A stretch of DNA of 40,165 nt, from positions 1 through 40,165 of the forward strand of contig PMBI01000096.1 in NCBI GenBank assembly GCA_003153775.1. Direction: 5' to 3'. Below the pieces are notes generated by a model. The model had not been told where the DNA came from, ran no database searches, and worked only from the letters and a program-made list of their open reading frames with translations. Of this stretch, positions 16,020 to 24,396 are shown piece by piece. The number at the start of each line of letters is the position of its first letter. The stretch's first letter is position 1. The position numbers and the translations under genes were made by a program. Origin of the DNA: Syntrophaceae bacterium. GTDB lineage: Bacteria; Desulfobacterota; Syntrophia; Syntrophales; UBA2185.

Positions 16020-16141
16020 AGTTTTTCCAATCATCGCACAAGATGTGATAGTCTTTTCCAAAGTTACAAGATATAATGTGATCAAGACAGGCAATCATTA
16101 ATGAGTGCTCACCATATCTAAATCATCCGGAGGAGAGGGAG

Positions 16142-16810
16142 ATGAAAATACTGGGTATAAACGCGAGCCCAAAAGGTTCTAAGAGCGAGACCCTCAAGCT
16201 GGTCAAGGCTGTCCTGAACGGGGCGCAGTCCAAAGGCTTCAAGGTAGAACTTGTGGACCTCTGCAAGCTGCACATAGAATACTGCAGCGCCTGCGGGGTA
16301 TGTTACAAAAAAGGGAAATGCGTGAAGAAGGACGACTTTCAGTTCCTCTTCAAGAAGATGATGGCCGCCGACGGCCTGGTTATGGGCTCCCCGAACTATT
16401 TCAGGTCGGTCGCCGCCCAGATGAAGACCATGATAGATCGCATGGCCGACGCTGTCCACTGCCAATTGCTAACCGGTAAGTACAGCGTCAACGTGGCCAC
16501 CTCCGGAGGTCCCAGTCAGTATCTGCAGGTCACGGATTACTTGAATGAGATCATGGTCAACTTTGGTTCCTTCGTTACCGGGAGCATAGGCGTATCCATG
16601 AGATCGGGCCCGAGGGCTTTGGAGAGCGCACAGAAGAAGGCCTTCCGTCTCGGTTGCACACTGGCTCGCGATATCAGGGCCGGGAAGGTTTACAAAAAGC
16701 AGAGAAGGCGGCATGAGGAGAACAGAAAGTATTTTCAAACTTTGGTGACGATGTTCAAGGACGAGTGGCTCCACGAATACAAATATTGGGACAAGAAAAA
16801 CTGGCGGTAA
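16142..16810 (+). CDS. Iron-sulfur flavoprotein / NAD(P)H-dependent FMN reductase family
   Basis: A 222-residue flavodoxin-fold protein. The N terminus MKILGINASPKGSKSET binds FMN phosphate. A compact cysteine motif follows: C48-x2-C51-x2-C54-x5-C60 (YCSACGVCYKKGKC), the arrangement of the [4Fe-4S] site in archaeal and clostridial iron-sulfur flavoproteins. GSPNYFRSVAAQMKTMIDR (about 83-101) is the second flavin segment and residues 114-122 (NVATSGGPS) the third. The C-terminal tail is basic. The start has GGAGGAGAGGGAG directly upstream. It is a likely electron carrier or small-molecule reductase in anaerobic metabolism. It stands alone; a mosaic repeat follows its stop. Confidence 0.85.
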   Translation: MKILGINASPKGSKSETLKLVKAVLNGAQSKGFKVELVDLCKLHIEYCSACGVCYKKGKCVKKDDFQFLFKKMMAADGLVMGSPNYFRSVAAQMKTMIDRMADAVHCQLLTGKYSVNVATSGGPSQYLQVTDYLNEIMVNFGSFVTGSIGVSMRSGPRALESAQKKAFRLGCTLARDIRAGKVYKKQRRRHEENRKYFQTLVTMFKDEWLHEYKYWDKKNWR

Positions 16811-16830
16811 TGTAATGACGAAGTTCTGAC

Positions 16831-16931
16831 TGTCATTCCCGTCCCCGATAAGGGCATTGAAGCTCTCCGCAGCAAGCTAGGGGGCCTGCACTCGCTGCCG
16901 AATTCGAGGGCAGGCTCCGGCTGGAATCCAG
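16831..16931. repeat. Mosaic repeat: split ATTCCC palindrome with a second hairpin element inside
   Basis: The left end TGTCATTCCCG (16831-16841) and right end GGAATCCAG (16923-16931) match the ends of the 20-base palindrome. About 80 bases separate them, including an imperfect hairpin around AGCTCTCCGCAGCAAGCTAGGGGG (about 16860-16883). It looks like one repeat family inserted in, or fused with, another. Confidence 0.55.
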
Positions 16932-17216
16932 AATCTCTTACTTGTCCCTCGTCTTTCGATTTTTGTATTATAAATAATTGCCATTGTATTTGTAATAGAA
17001 GTGATCTAACCTGCAATTTATAAAACATTTCCTACACGCATACACCTCAATCTCTATTCTTTCCTCAATTCACATATAGCGTTACTGCTACCCTCGTTAA
17101 CCTCTCTGATCCTGGCATCTCTCATGATATTGTTCAATCCGAAACTGTAGTCGGAGGCAGCCACCAGGGAACCTTGGAAGCGGATCCTCATGAGGTCTTT
17201 GATATAGGAGATAGGA
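16932..17216. other. Intergenic region, no credible gene
   Basis: AT-rich between 16935 and 17060. A 99-codon minus-strand frame (17054-17353) crosses the start of the YkgJ-type gene; it lacks a ribosome site and any recognisable domain and is not called. No terminator with a T-run was seen after the flavoprotein gene. Confidence 0.5.
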
Positions 17217-17834
17217 TTGACGCAGATGTTCTTGAAACGATTCTTGAAGAGAGATGTAAACAGCACAAGCGGTGTGCTCTTTACGAAAATCGAGCTGCCC
17301 GGATATGACATCGCAGTTCCCTTCATTTGCCGGAAATGCGGAACCTGCTGCATGACTTACATCCCGAGGTTTAAGGCGGAAGATTTAATGACCATCTCAC
17401 GGTATTTGAAATGGCCACCGGCAGATTTGATTTACCGTCACACGGAGGGTTACCTGAAAAGAATACGAGGCAAGCCGGAGCCCTGCATATTCCTGAAGGA
17501 TCAAAAGCTCTGCAGAATTTATAATCACCCCCTCCGTCCTTCTGATTGCCGGCTCTATCCCTTCTCCTATGGCGGTACAGATGCCGATTGCGCAGCGTAT
17601 CTTGAGCATGCCAGAGTTGTTGAAGCTCTCCTGACGAATGAAAAGGCTTTTGAGATTTATGATGCGAGTTTCTGTCCCAACCCGGACGTCCGACTAATCC
17701 CCGCTGCGAAATGGCCGGAAATCTGTAGAACACTGAGGCTATCAAATGCATCAAGAAAGATGATCAGAGCGCTTTTGATTCTGAACGATGTGCCTCTCAG
17801 GTCCGTGCTAACGTGCATTCGGCTGAACAGATGA
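17217..17834 (+). CDS. YkgJ-type cysteine-cluster protein
   Basis: A 205-residue protein of the 'zinc- or iron-chelating' YkgJ family. The defining motif is C38-x2-C41-x2-C44-C45 (FICRKCGTCC). It is followed by further conserved cysteines in PCIFLKDQKLCRIYNHPLRPSDCRLYPF (about residues 88-115) and by a late CPNP. The start is probably the TTG at 17217, with GGAG 6 bases upstream; the ATG at 17226 is an alternative. The family is thought to bind a metal or Fe-S cluster, with no settled activity. The gene is convergent with the second liv operon, and a small C-rich/G-rich hairpin lies between them. Confidence 0.82.
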   Translation: MTQMFLKRFLKRDVNSTSGVLFTKIELPGYDIAVPFICRKCGTCCMTYIPRFKAEDLMTISRYLKWPPADLIYRHTEGYLKRIRGKPEPCIFLKDQKLCRIYNHPLRPSDCRLYPFSYGGTDADCAAYLEHARVVEALLTNEKAFEIYDASFCPNPDVRLIPAAKWPEICRTLRLSNASRKMIRALLILNDVPLRSVLTCIRLNR

Positions 17835-17860
17835 AGTCGTAAAAGAAAAATACTCCTCAT

Positions 17861-17878
17861 CCCCTTCATAAAGGGGGG
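17861..17878. repeat. CCCCTT/AAGGGG hairpin repeat at a convergent gene junction
   Basis: CCCCTT (17861-17866), loop CATA, AAGGGG (17871-17876). It belongs by appearance to the CCCCCTTT/AAAGGGGG family seen at 20412-20497. It could end transcription from either side, though no long T-run follows. Confidence 0.5.
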
Positions 17879-17889
17879 CAACGGACAAG

Positions 17890-18615
17890 TTATGCATCGA
17901 CACCGAGATAGGCTTCGCGGACGCGGGAGTCGCCGAGGAGTTCCTTGCCGGGGCCGGAAAGGATGATCCTTCCCGTTTCGAGCACATAAGCGCGCGCAGC
18001 GATGGAGAGCGCCATGTGGGCGTTCTGTTCGACAAGGAGGATGGTGGTGCCCGCCCTGTTTATATCGCAGAGCACCTGGAAGATGTCGCGCACCAGCATG
18101 GGCGCAAGCCCCATGGAAGGTTCGTCGAGAAGCATCATGCTGCTCCTGCTCATGAGCGCTCGTGCCACGGCCAGCATCTGCTGCTCTCCACCGGAGAGCG
18201 TGCCTCCCAACTGATCCCTTCGTTTCTGAAGCTGTGGAAAGATACCGAAGGCCCTCTCATAGTCCTTCGGGATATCTCCCTTATCTTTTCTCTGCCAGGT
18301 TGCAAGCTTGAGGTTTTCCATGACTGTCAGGTTTCCAAAGATGCCGCGTCCTTCCGGCACCTGCGCCATGCCCATGGCGACTATCCGGTGGGCGGCCACG
18401 CCGCGCAAGTCCTCTTGTCTGTATCTTATCCGGCCGCTGTAAGGCACTATGCCCGATATGGCGCGGAGCGTGGACGATTTGCCTGCGCCGTTCGCGCCTA
18501 TCAAGGTCACGATCTCGCCCTCATTAACCTCCAGGGAAATATTATCCACGGCCTTGATGTTGCCATAGGCGATGGTGAGATTCTCAATCGAAAGCATGAT
18601 TCCGTTCGCGCCCAT
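17890..18615 (-). CDS. livF: LIV-type ABC transporter ATP-binding protein LivF (second system)
   Basis: An ATPase subunit of 241 residues from the ATG at 18615, which overlaps the livG stop (TGATG); the ATG at 18597 (MLSIENLTIAYG) is an equally family-like start. Walker A is GANGAGKSS, the signature LSGGEQQMLAVARAL, Walker B MMLLDEPSMGLAP, and the H-loop region reads VEQNAHMAL. All motifs are canonical. Last gene of the livKHMGF operon. A C-rich hairpin follows before the convergent YkgJ-type gene. Confidence 0.94.
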   Translation of the reverse strand: MGANGIMLSIENLTIAYGNIKAVDNISLEVNEGEIVTLIGANGAGKSSTLRAISGIVPYSGRIRYRQEDLRGVAAHRIVAMGMAQVPEGRGIFGNLTVMENLKLATWQRKDKGDIPKDYERAFGIFPQLQKRRDQLGGTLSGGEQQMLAVARALMSRSSMMLLDEPSMGLAPMLVRDIFQVLCDINRAGTTILLVEQNAHMALSIAARAYVLETGRIILSGPGKELLGDSRVREAYLGVDA

Positions 18616-19382
18616 CAGCACTTTACCTCTCCGAGATAGACTTCCAGAACGCGTGGGTTCTTCTGAATATCGCGCGGCAGTCCCTCGGCAATCGTCTCAC
18701 CGAAATCAAGGACAAGAAGCCTTTCGCAGATATTCATTACCAGGTGCATCTGATGCTCGATGAGGAGAATGGTCAGGTCGAACTCCTTCCTGATCCATTT
18801 GATAAATTCCATGAGCTGTGAAACCTCATTGGGATTCATGCCGGCTGCAGGTTCATCGAGAAGAAGGAGCTGCGGCCTTGTCGCCAGTGCTCTGGCTATC
18901 TCCAGTCTTCTCTGCAAGCCGTAGGGAAGGTTCTTCGAGACTTCATCGGCGTAGGCGTCCAGTTTCAGGAAGGCAAGGAGGTCCATGGAATGGCCGATGA
19001 TCTCCTCCTCTTCTTTTTGGAAGCGGCCCATGTGGAGCAGGGCCTCGACGGGGCTATACCTCACCCGCGCGTAATGGGCGATGCGGACATTATCGAGCAC
19101 CGAGAGCTCCTTGAAGAGGCGGATGTTCTGGAACGTGCGCGCGATGCCAAGGGCCGTGATCGCGGACGGTGTCCTGCCGACGATCTCCGTGCCCGCGAAT
19201 GAGATGCTCCCGTGCGTCGCTTTGTAGACGCCGGTAATCAGGTTGAAGATGGTTGTCTTCCCCGCGCCGTTAGGGCCGATGATGCCGACGAGCTCATACG
19301 GTTCGAGGTTCAGGTTGAATCCGGAAACCGCGGCGAGCCCATCGAAGTAGTGCGTAACATTCTCTGCTTTCAAGACGGACAT
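18615..19382 (-). CDS. livG: LIV-type ABC transporter ATP-binding protein LivG (second system)
   Basis: A 255-residue ATPase. Walker A is GPNGAGKTT, followed by the typical LivG insertion (RFQKEEEEIIGHSMDLL). The signature LPYGLQRRLEIARAL and Walker B LLLLDEPAAGMNP are canonical, unlike those of the LivG at the start of the window. The start at 19382 shares a base with the livM stop, and its own stop overlaps livF, so translation of the three genes is probably coupled. Confidence 0.95.
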   Translation of the reverse strand: MSVLKAENVTHYFDGLAAVSGFNLNLEPYELVGIIGPNGAGKTTIFNLITGVYKATHGSISFAGTEIVGRTPSAITALGIARTFQNIRLFKELSVLDNVRIAHYARVRYSPVEALLHMGRFQKEEEEIIGHSMDLLAFLKLDAYADEVSKNLPYGLQRRLEIARALATRPQLLLLDEPAAGMNPNEVSQLMEFIKWIRKEFDLTILLIEHQMHLVMNICERLLVLDFGETIAEGLPRDIQKNPRVLEVYLGEVKC

Positions 19383-20401
19383 CAGGTACCTGCCTTCTTT
19401 TCACGCCACAGCCTGCTGGCTAACATGTCGCGCACAGGCACGAACCAGCGAAATTCGCGGAGCCCCATAATACCCCTCGGCCGGAAGATCATCAGCAAAA
19501 CCAGCACGAGCGGCATGAAGACCATGCGCCAGATGCCCATGGGACGCAGGACCTCCAGCAATACCGTGTACACCGTGGCGCCGATTACGGAGCCTGCAAT
19601 GGACCCTATGCCGCCGAGGTACACCATGATCAGAATGTCCGTTGACTTGATTATGTCAAAGGCACGGGGGTTGATGAACTGGAGGAGGTGCGCAAAGAGC
19701 CCGCCTGCAATACCCGCGAAGAAAGAAGAAACTGTGAAGGCGAGGACCTTCACGTGGTTTGTATTGACGCTCATCAGGTCGCTCGCTATTTCATCCTCCC
19801 TGATCGAAAGGACGCCCCTGCCGAAATTCGAGTATATCAGATTGCGTATGACCCACACGGAAATGAGAACCCAGAAGAATACCCAGGGGAGGGTGGAGAG
19901 CTTCTCCATGCCGAGAAAGCCGCGCGGCCCGCCGAGGGCATCTATATTTTCAATGACGGATTTGACAATCATGCCGAAGGCGAGTGTAACGATGGCAAGA
20001 TAGTCGCCCCGTGTCTTGAATGATGGAAAGGCGACGACGAGGCCGACAACGCCCGCGACCATTCCGCCCGCGATGACGGCCAGAGGAAAGAGCCATGCCG
20101 CCATATCAGTGGGAAAAACCTTTACGGTAAGAAAGGAAGCGACATATGCGCCGATCGCCATGAATCCCGCATGCCCCACGGAAAACTCTCCCATGTAGCC
20201 GTTAATAAGGTTGAGACTCAATGTCAGGATGATATTGATGCCGACGTACATGATGATAAGCTGGACGTAGGGATCGAGAAGCTCGAACTGTTGAATGACG
20301 AGGGAGAGCGCAAAGACGAAGACCAGGAGTGCCGGCAGCAGCCAGCGCTTCGTCTCCAGATTCTCCTTGAATTGTTTAATGCGTGATGTGTTTATCATCA
20401 T
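19382..20401 (-). CDS. livM: LIV-type ABC transporter permease LivM (second system)
   Basis: A 339-residue inner-membrane permease with about nine hydrophobic spans. It has the LivM motif NLINGYMGEFSVGHAGFMAIGAYV (about residues 64-87), the coupling loop LSIREDEIASDLMSVN and the ending FRPRGIMGLREF. The start is set at 20401 (the adjacent ATG at 20398 is possible), with GGGTGAG and AGGAG just upstream. A longer form from a GTG at 20452 would translate the inserted repeat into KIPPAPFKKGGE, a known kind of repeat artefact. It is separated from livH by about 100 bases filled by that repeat, an unusual break in a liv operon. Confidence 0.92.
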   Translation of the reverse strand: MMINTSRIKQFKENLETKRWLLPALLVFVFALSLVIQQFELLDPYVQLIIMYVGINIILTLSLNLINGYMGEFSVGHAGFMAIGAYVASFLTVKVFPTDMAAWLFPLAVIAGGMVAGVVGLVVAFPSFKTRGDYLAIVTLAFGMIVKSVIENIDALGGPRGFLGMEKLSTLPWVFFWVLISVWVIRNLIYSNFGRGVLSIREDEIASDLMSVNTNHVKVLAFTVSSFFAGIAGGLFAHLLQFINPRAFDIIKSTDILIMVYLGGIGSIAGSVIGATVYTVLLEVLRPMGIWRMVFMPLVLVLLMIFRPRGIMGLREFRWFVPVRDMLASRLWREKKAGT

Positions 20402-20411
20402 CTCCTGCTCA

Positions 20412-20497
20412 CCCCCTTTTTTAAAGGGGGCCGGGGGGATTTTAATTTGCACGCCTGAAAAATCCCTCTTAATCTCCCTTTACAAAAGGGAGAAATA
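20412..20497. repeat. Composite inverted CCCCCTTT/AAAGGGGG repeat within the liv operon
   Basis: Hairpin 1 is CCCCCTTT (20412-20419), loop TTT, AAAGGGGG (20423-20430), followed by GGGGGGATTTT. Hairpin 2 is TCTCCCTT (20473-20480), a 5-base loop, AAGGGAGA (20486-20493), preceded by AAAAATCCCTC. The two modules face each other with about 25 bases between, like a small inverted-repeat element. Confidence 0.7.
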
Positions 20498-20502
20498 TAA
20501 TA

Positions 20503-21378
20503 CTACACCTTCTGCGGGTGCGGTTTGCCGAGTATGCCGTAGGGCCTGAATATCAGCAATACCAGTAAGAGTACAAATGCTATGAAGTCGCGATACGTGG
20601 AAGGCATGAAGGCAACCACCATGATTTCCACTGCACCGAGGATGTAGCCGCCGATCATCGCGCCGCGTATATTGCCGATGCCGCCCACCACGGCCGCTAT
20701 GAATGCCTTCCATCCCACCATAATCCCCATGTAGGGATCGATTACCGGATATGCAAGAGCGTACATTACACCGGCAGCGCCACCGAGACTCGTGCCGATG
20801 GCAAAGGTGACGGAGATGATCATGTTCACCGGCACGCCGAGAAGAGGCGCGACCGTCTTGTCCCAGGATATGGCGCGCATTGCCATGCCCACCATGGTTC
20901 TTCTTACTATGAGATCCAGAATCCACATGAGGACCAGCGAAAGAATGATAACAAAAACCTGCAAAGATGAGACGGATAGACCGGAGAATGTCCATGTCGT
21001 GTTCTCGAGGAGTTGGGGAATCTGCTTCGGATACGGGTTTAAGGCGAGGGTAAAATTCTCCAGAAACAAGCCGACGCCGAGGGCCGTGATGATAGCGGAG
21101 ACGCGCGGCGCCTGACGGAGCGGCTTATAGGCGAAGCGTTCGATCACCACTCCTAAGAAGGCCACACCGATCATGGAAAGGAGAAGCACGGGAACAAACG
21201 GGAGATTAAATGTTACAGCGGCAACAAAGCAGAGGAATGCGCCGACCATAAAGAGATCGCCGTGGGCGAAGTTTATCATGGTGAGGATGCCGTACACCAT
21301 GGTGTAGCCCAGGGCAATCAATGCGTAGATGCTGCCGACCTGAAGCGCGTTCAGTAGCTGCTGAAGGACGTATGTCAT
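20503..21378 (-). CDS. livH: LIV-type ABC transporter permease LivH (second system)
   Basis: A 291-residue inner-membrane permease. Its N terminus MTYVLQQLLNALQVGSIYALIALGY and the NFAHGDLFMVGAF motif (about residues 36-48) are diagnostic of LivH. The coupling loop contains MRAISWDKTVAPLLGV, and the C terminus ends FRPYGILGKP. The start at 21378 follows AAGGTGTAACGGA. It lies 49 bases after the binding-protein gene, with a short CTCTC/GAGAG hairpin between them that may lower readthrough so that the binding protein is made in excess. Confidence 0.94.
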   Translation of the reverse strand: MTYVLQQLLNALQVGSIYALIALGYTMVYGILTMINFAHGDLFMVGAFLCFVAAVTFNLPFVPVLLLSMIGVAFLGVVIERFAYKPLRQAPRVSAIITALGVGLFLENFTLALNPYPKQIPQLLENTTWTFSGLSVSSLQVFVIILSLVLMWILDLIVRRTMVGMAMRAISWDKTVAPLLGVPVNMIISVTFAIGTSLGGAAGVMYALAYPVIDPYMGIMVGWKAFIAAVVGGIGNIRGAMIGGYILGAVEIMVVAFMPSTYRDFIAFVLLLVLLIFRPYGILGKPHPQKV

Positions 21379-21427
21379 TCCGTTACACCTTGCTCTCCCA
21401 TCGAGAGAGAGGAAAGGTTCTTAATCA

Positions 21428-22591
21428 TCACGGGTTCGCAGTTGCGAAATATACGAATTTTCCGCCCTTGATCTGCACGATCACGGCGCTCTTTGTGGGA
21501 TCGCCGGAGCCTTCCTTAAACTGCATATTCCCCGTCACGCCCTCGTACTTCGGGATTTTGGCGAGGGCATCCCGGATTGCATCCCTGTCAAGCTTGGCGG
21601 CGGATTTGAGCGCCTGGAAGAGGAGGCCGAATGAATCATAAGTCAGGGCCGCGACGTCGTCAGGCAAGGTTCCGTACTTCGCCTTGAATCCCTCGATGAA
21701 CTTCGTCGCCACGGGTGTCGCCGCGTCGGCGGCATAGTGGGTGCTGAAATAATATCCCTCGCAGTCGTTCCCGCAGAGTTTGTGCAGCTCCTGGGAGCCC
21801 CATGAATCGCTGCCCACAAAGGGAACATTGATGCCCAGCCTTTTTGCCTGTTGGATCTGGAGCGGTATCTCGCTATAGTAGTTCGGCAGGAACATCATGT
21901 CGGGCTGCGCCTTTTTGATCTTGGTAAGCTGTCCGGAGAAATCCTTGTCGTTCGTCGTATACGTTTCGAAGGCCACGACCTTGCCGCCCGACTGCTCGAA
22001 GGTGTCCTTGAATATCTCTGCGATGCCCTTGTTGTATTCAGACGCCACGTCATAGAGGACGGCGGCCTTCTTTGCCTTGAGGGTCTCGAGCGCGAATTTC
22101 GCTACCACGCGCCCCTGAAAAGGATCGATGAAGCAGGCGCGGAATACATACTTTTTCGGCGCATTCGTCTTCGCATCGAGGGTAGTCTTCGGATTTGTCG
22201 ACCAGGGCGTTATCATGACGACTTTAGAACTCTCCGCGATCTCCGAGGCGGGAAGCGCATAGCGCGTGGCATTCGGACCGACGATCGCGTGCACCTTCTG
22301 CTGCGTGATCAGCTTCTGGGCGGCAGAAGCAGACTGGTCGGGCTTCCCGGCATTGTCTTCGACAAAAAGCTCCACCTTGTATTTCTGTCCGGCTACATCT
22401 ATTCCACCCGCGTCATTGATTTCCTTGACGGCCATCTCCGCGGCCTTCTTACATGACTCACCGACGGCAGGCATGTCGCCGGTCATCTCCGCATTGACCC
22501 CGATTCGGACGGTATTGCCTTTCTCGCTGCAGGCCGCAACGAACGCAATCATGACAACGCATAGAACAAACAAGAGGCCGAATTTTTTCAT
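21428..22591 (-). CDS. livK: LIV-type substrate-binding lipoprotein (LivK-like)
   Basis: A 387-residue periplasmic binding protein, first gene of the operon. The signal peptide ends in lipobox FVAAC (C21), so it is tethered to a membrane by lipid. The mature protein has the type I fold of amino-acid binding proteins: VRIGVNAEMTGDMPAVGES, then MAVKEINDAGGIDVAGQKYKVELFVEDNAGKPDQSASAAQKLI, and HAIVGPNATRYALPASEIAESSKVVMITPWSTNP, the strand-loop region around the ligand. It has a strong GGAGGGTGG ribosome site and a sigma70-like promoter about 80 bases upstream. A branched-chain amino acid or related acid is the likely ligand, by family only. Confidence 0.94.
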   Translation of the reverse strand: MKKFGLLFVLCVVMIAFVAACSEKGNTVRIGVNAEMTGDMPAVGESCKKAAEMAVKEINDAGGIDVAGQKYKVELFVEDNAGKPDQSASAAQKLITQQKVHAIVGPNATRYALPASEIAESSKVVMITPWSTNPKTTLDAKTNAPKKYVFRACFIDPFQGRVVAKFALETLKAKKAAVLYDVASEYNKGIAEIFKDTFEQSGGKVVAFETYTTNDKDFSGQLTKIKKAQPDMMFLPNYYSEIPLQIQQAKRLGINVPFVGSDSWGSQELHKLCGNDCEGYYFSTHYAADAATPVATKFIEGFKAKYGTLPDDVAALTYDSFGLLFQALKSAAKLDRDAIRDALAKIPKYEGVTGNMQFKEGSGDPTKSAVIVQIKGGKFVYFATANP

Positions 22592-22675
22592 ACCACCCTC
22601 CGTACAATAAAATTACTTAAAAAAGCGATGCTCAGCAGAATTTGGATATAATGGAATTCCCCGTCAGGCGCGGGA

Positions 22676-22704
22676 AGTATAGGAGATGAGGTCGTGTAAG
22701 TCAA
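22676..22704 (-). promoter_or_regulatory. Sigma70-like promoter of the livKHMGF operon
   Basis: On the minus strand, TTGACT (22704-22699), a 17-base spacer and TATACT (22681-22676). Each hexamer matches five of six consensus bases at ideal spacing. The predicted start near 22669 leaves a leader of about 78 bases. Confidence 0.7.
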
Positions 22705-22778
22705 TATAATTTGGCGGCAGGATATTACCGGCGCTACCGCGTAATTTCCGAAACTGCAGGAGGATTTTGCACGCACAC

Positions 22779-23396
22779 TCACGGCCGGGATTTGACAGCC
22801 TGATAGACATCGCTGATAATCTGCCCGGAGAGGCGCTCCACAGATTCGCTCAATCCCGCGGCCAGACCCTCGGCGCTGTTCTCCTTGCACGGCGCTGCAC
22901 AGGAGTAATTTTTCTGGAAGACGACTTTCTTCGTGCTGTCCGTCTGATTCAGATCCAGCAGCGTCACGTAGACGGTAAGCAAAGCCTTGCGGCCGTCCTT
23001 TTGCTCAACGGCGAGGAATTCGGTGATGCTTCCTTCGAGGAGGAAGCGGACCACTTCAGTATCCTGGTATGAAAATATGCCCCGGAAGAGATTGGTCTGT
23101 CTGAAATCGCGGATCAGGTAGTCGGCAACCATGTATCCCGGGTTTGCGCCCCAGCGGTCGTAGGGAAACTTGTCGAGGCCGATTGAACCGGTCCTGAATA
23201 TCATGGAGTTGCTGTTGTAGAACTGGGCCACGGAAAATCGTTCCACCTTGAGGGGCTCATCGAGACGTACCGTGTCATTAATGGCCGGTGACGTGTAGTC
23301 CAGCATGTAGTATTGTGTCCTGCTTGGCTGCTGTGCGCCCGTGCAGCCCGCCATAATGAGAATCAGTATAGGAATAAATAGACCGTTGCTTCTCAT
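22779..23396 (-). CDS. ABC-type transport auxiliary lipoprotein (PqiC-like) of the Mla/MCE operon
   Basis: A 205-residue lipoprotein with a signal peptide and lipobox LIMAGC (C18). The mature N terminus (QYYMLDYTSP) matches the start of the PqiC/YmbA-type auxiliary component that accompanies MCE transporters. It is expected on the inner face of the outer membrane, where it helps form the exit of the lipid path. It follows mlaD by 62 bases and is the last gene of the operon. The GY-x-V-A-D-Y-L-I-R-DF segment (about 86-98) is the most conserved-looking part. An MlaC-type periplasmic shuttle is not encoded nearby. Confidence 0.78.
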   Translation of the reverse strand: MRSNGLFIPILILIMAGCTGAQQPSRTQYYMLDYTSPAINDTVRLDEPLKVERFSVAQFYNSNSMIFRTGSIGLDKFPYDRWGANPGYMVADYLIRDFRQTNLFRGIFSYQDTEVVRFLLEGSITEFLAVEQKDGRKALLTVYVTLLDLNQTDSTKKVVFQKNYSCAAPCKENSAEGLAAGLSESVERLSGQIISDVYQAVKSRP

Positions 23397-23458
23397 TCTG
23401 TCCTCCCATTCTAAGTGTAATCTGCCGGTTCAATGCATTAAATTAGCTGTGCGACTAT

Positions 23459-24382
23459 TCACTGCCGTGGTGGAGCGGGCTTGCTGAAAAAGAGATCAGA
23501 CGGATTGGCCTCGATCCTCTCCAGAAGCCTGTCCAGAGTCTCTGATGCCCGTCTCAGGTTCTCCGTGGTGGTCTGTATGTCAACCGCCGATGTTCGGGCA
23601 GTCCTGCCCAAGGCATCCATCACCTGATTTGCCTTTACCGCCGTGTCTTTGAGCCTCATGTCCTTGACTTCGCTGTTCAGTTTAGCAAGGAGGGAATGCG
23701 CCTCAGCCAGCGCCTGTCTCGCTTCCGCGATGGCTTCTCCGAGGTTGCCCTCGGCCATGATTTTGTCAAGTCTCTTCATGGATTTGTCGAGGGCCGCTGT
23801 CGATGATTCGAGGTTTGACATGACTCGCTTCATTTGGCCGCCGGCAAAGAACTCATCTGCAGACTGGGCCGTCGTTTTGATTTTTTCCGAGATTCCACGA
23901 AAGTCGACATGGTTTATTTTTTCAATAACCTCATAGATGCCGGAAAGGATCTGCTTCGTTTCGGAAGGCCTGGAGGGGATGACGTGATATTCAGCGGGGA
24001 AGCTGATCTGGGGCGAGAGCTTGAGTGCATCGGGTTGCTGCTGATCCAACTCCACAAAAACGATGCCGGTGATTCCCACTGCCTTAAGCTGCGCCACGGT
24101 ATTCCTTGCCAGGTCGTCCCTCAAGTTGATCTTCATGACTACCTCGATGAGCTTATTGTCGGGGGCCACGCCGATCTTCACTATCCTGCCGACTTCCACT
24201 CCACGATACTTCACACTGGAATCTCTCTGGAGACCTTGGACGGATTCGTCAAAATAAGTCACGTACATCGTCCCTTTTTCTAAATATTGCGAGGCGCCGA
24301 TCCACACGATAATGCTTACCCCGATGACGATACCTATGGTGACAAAAAGACCGATCGCAAAAGTTGATGCCCGTCTGGCCAT
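23459..24382 (-). CDS. mlaD: MCE-domain lipid transport protein MlaD
   Basis: A 307-residue periplasmic protein anchored by one N-terminal membrane helix (about residues 8-30). The start is the ATG at 24382, with GGGAGG 9 bases upstream. The frame stays open a further 90 codons, but only as antiphase translation of mlaF. The MCE domain covers about 38-120 and contains YFDESVQGLQRDSSVKYRGVEVGRI and the LKAVGITGIVFVEL segment. The C-terminal half is a long helical region rich in Glu, Ala and Leu (about 160-300), which in related proteins forms a tube or needle toward the outer membrane. It is the substrate-binding ring of the MlaEFD-type complex encoded by the neighbouring genes. Confidence 0.9.
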   Translation of the reverse strand: MARRASTFAIGLFVTIGIVIGVSIIVWIGASQYLEKGTMYVTYFDESVQGLQRDSSVKYRGVEVGRIVKIGVAPDNKLIEVVMKINLRDDLARNTVAQLKAVGITGIVFVELDQQQPDALKLSPQISFPAEYHVIPSRPSETKQILSGIYEVIEKINHVDFRGISEKIKTTAQSADEFFAGGQMKRVMSNLESSTAALDKSMKRLDKIMAEGNLGEAIAEARQALAEAHSLLAKLNSEVKDMRLKDTAVKANQVMDALGRTARTSAVDIQTTTENLRRASETLDRLLERIEANPSDLFFSKPAPPRQ

Positions 24383-24396
24383 TGCTGCAATCCTCC

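Noticed and set aside
15854-16030. 59-codon N-terminal extension of the M24 peptidase
   Set aside because: It is translated palindromic repeat (WIPACAGMTGGG); the ATG at 15853 follows AAAAGGAGG.
17054-17353. 99-codon minus-strand frame crossing the YkgJ-type gene start
   Set aside because: It overlaps the start of a gene with a strong cysteine motif and has no ribosome site or recognised domain. It reads somewhat protein-like in its C-terminal half, so it was considered.
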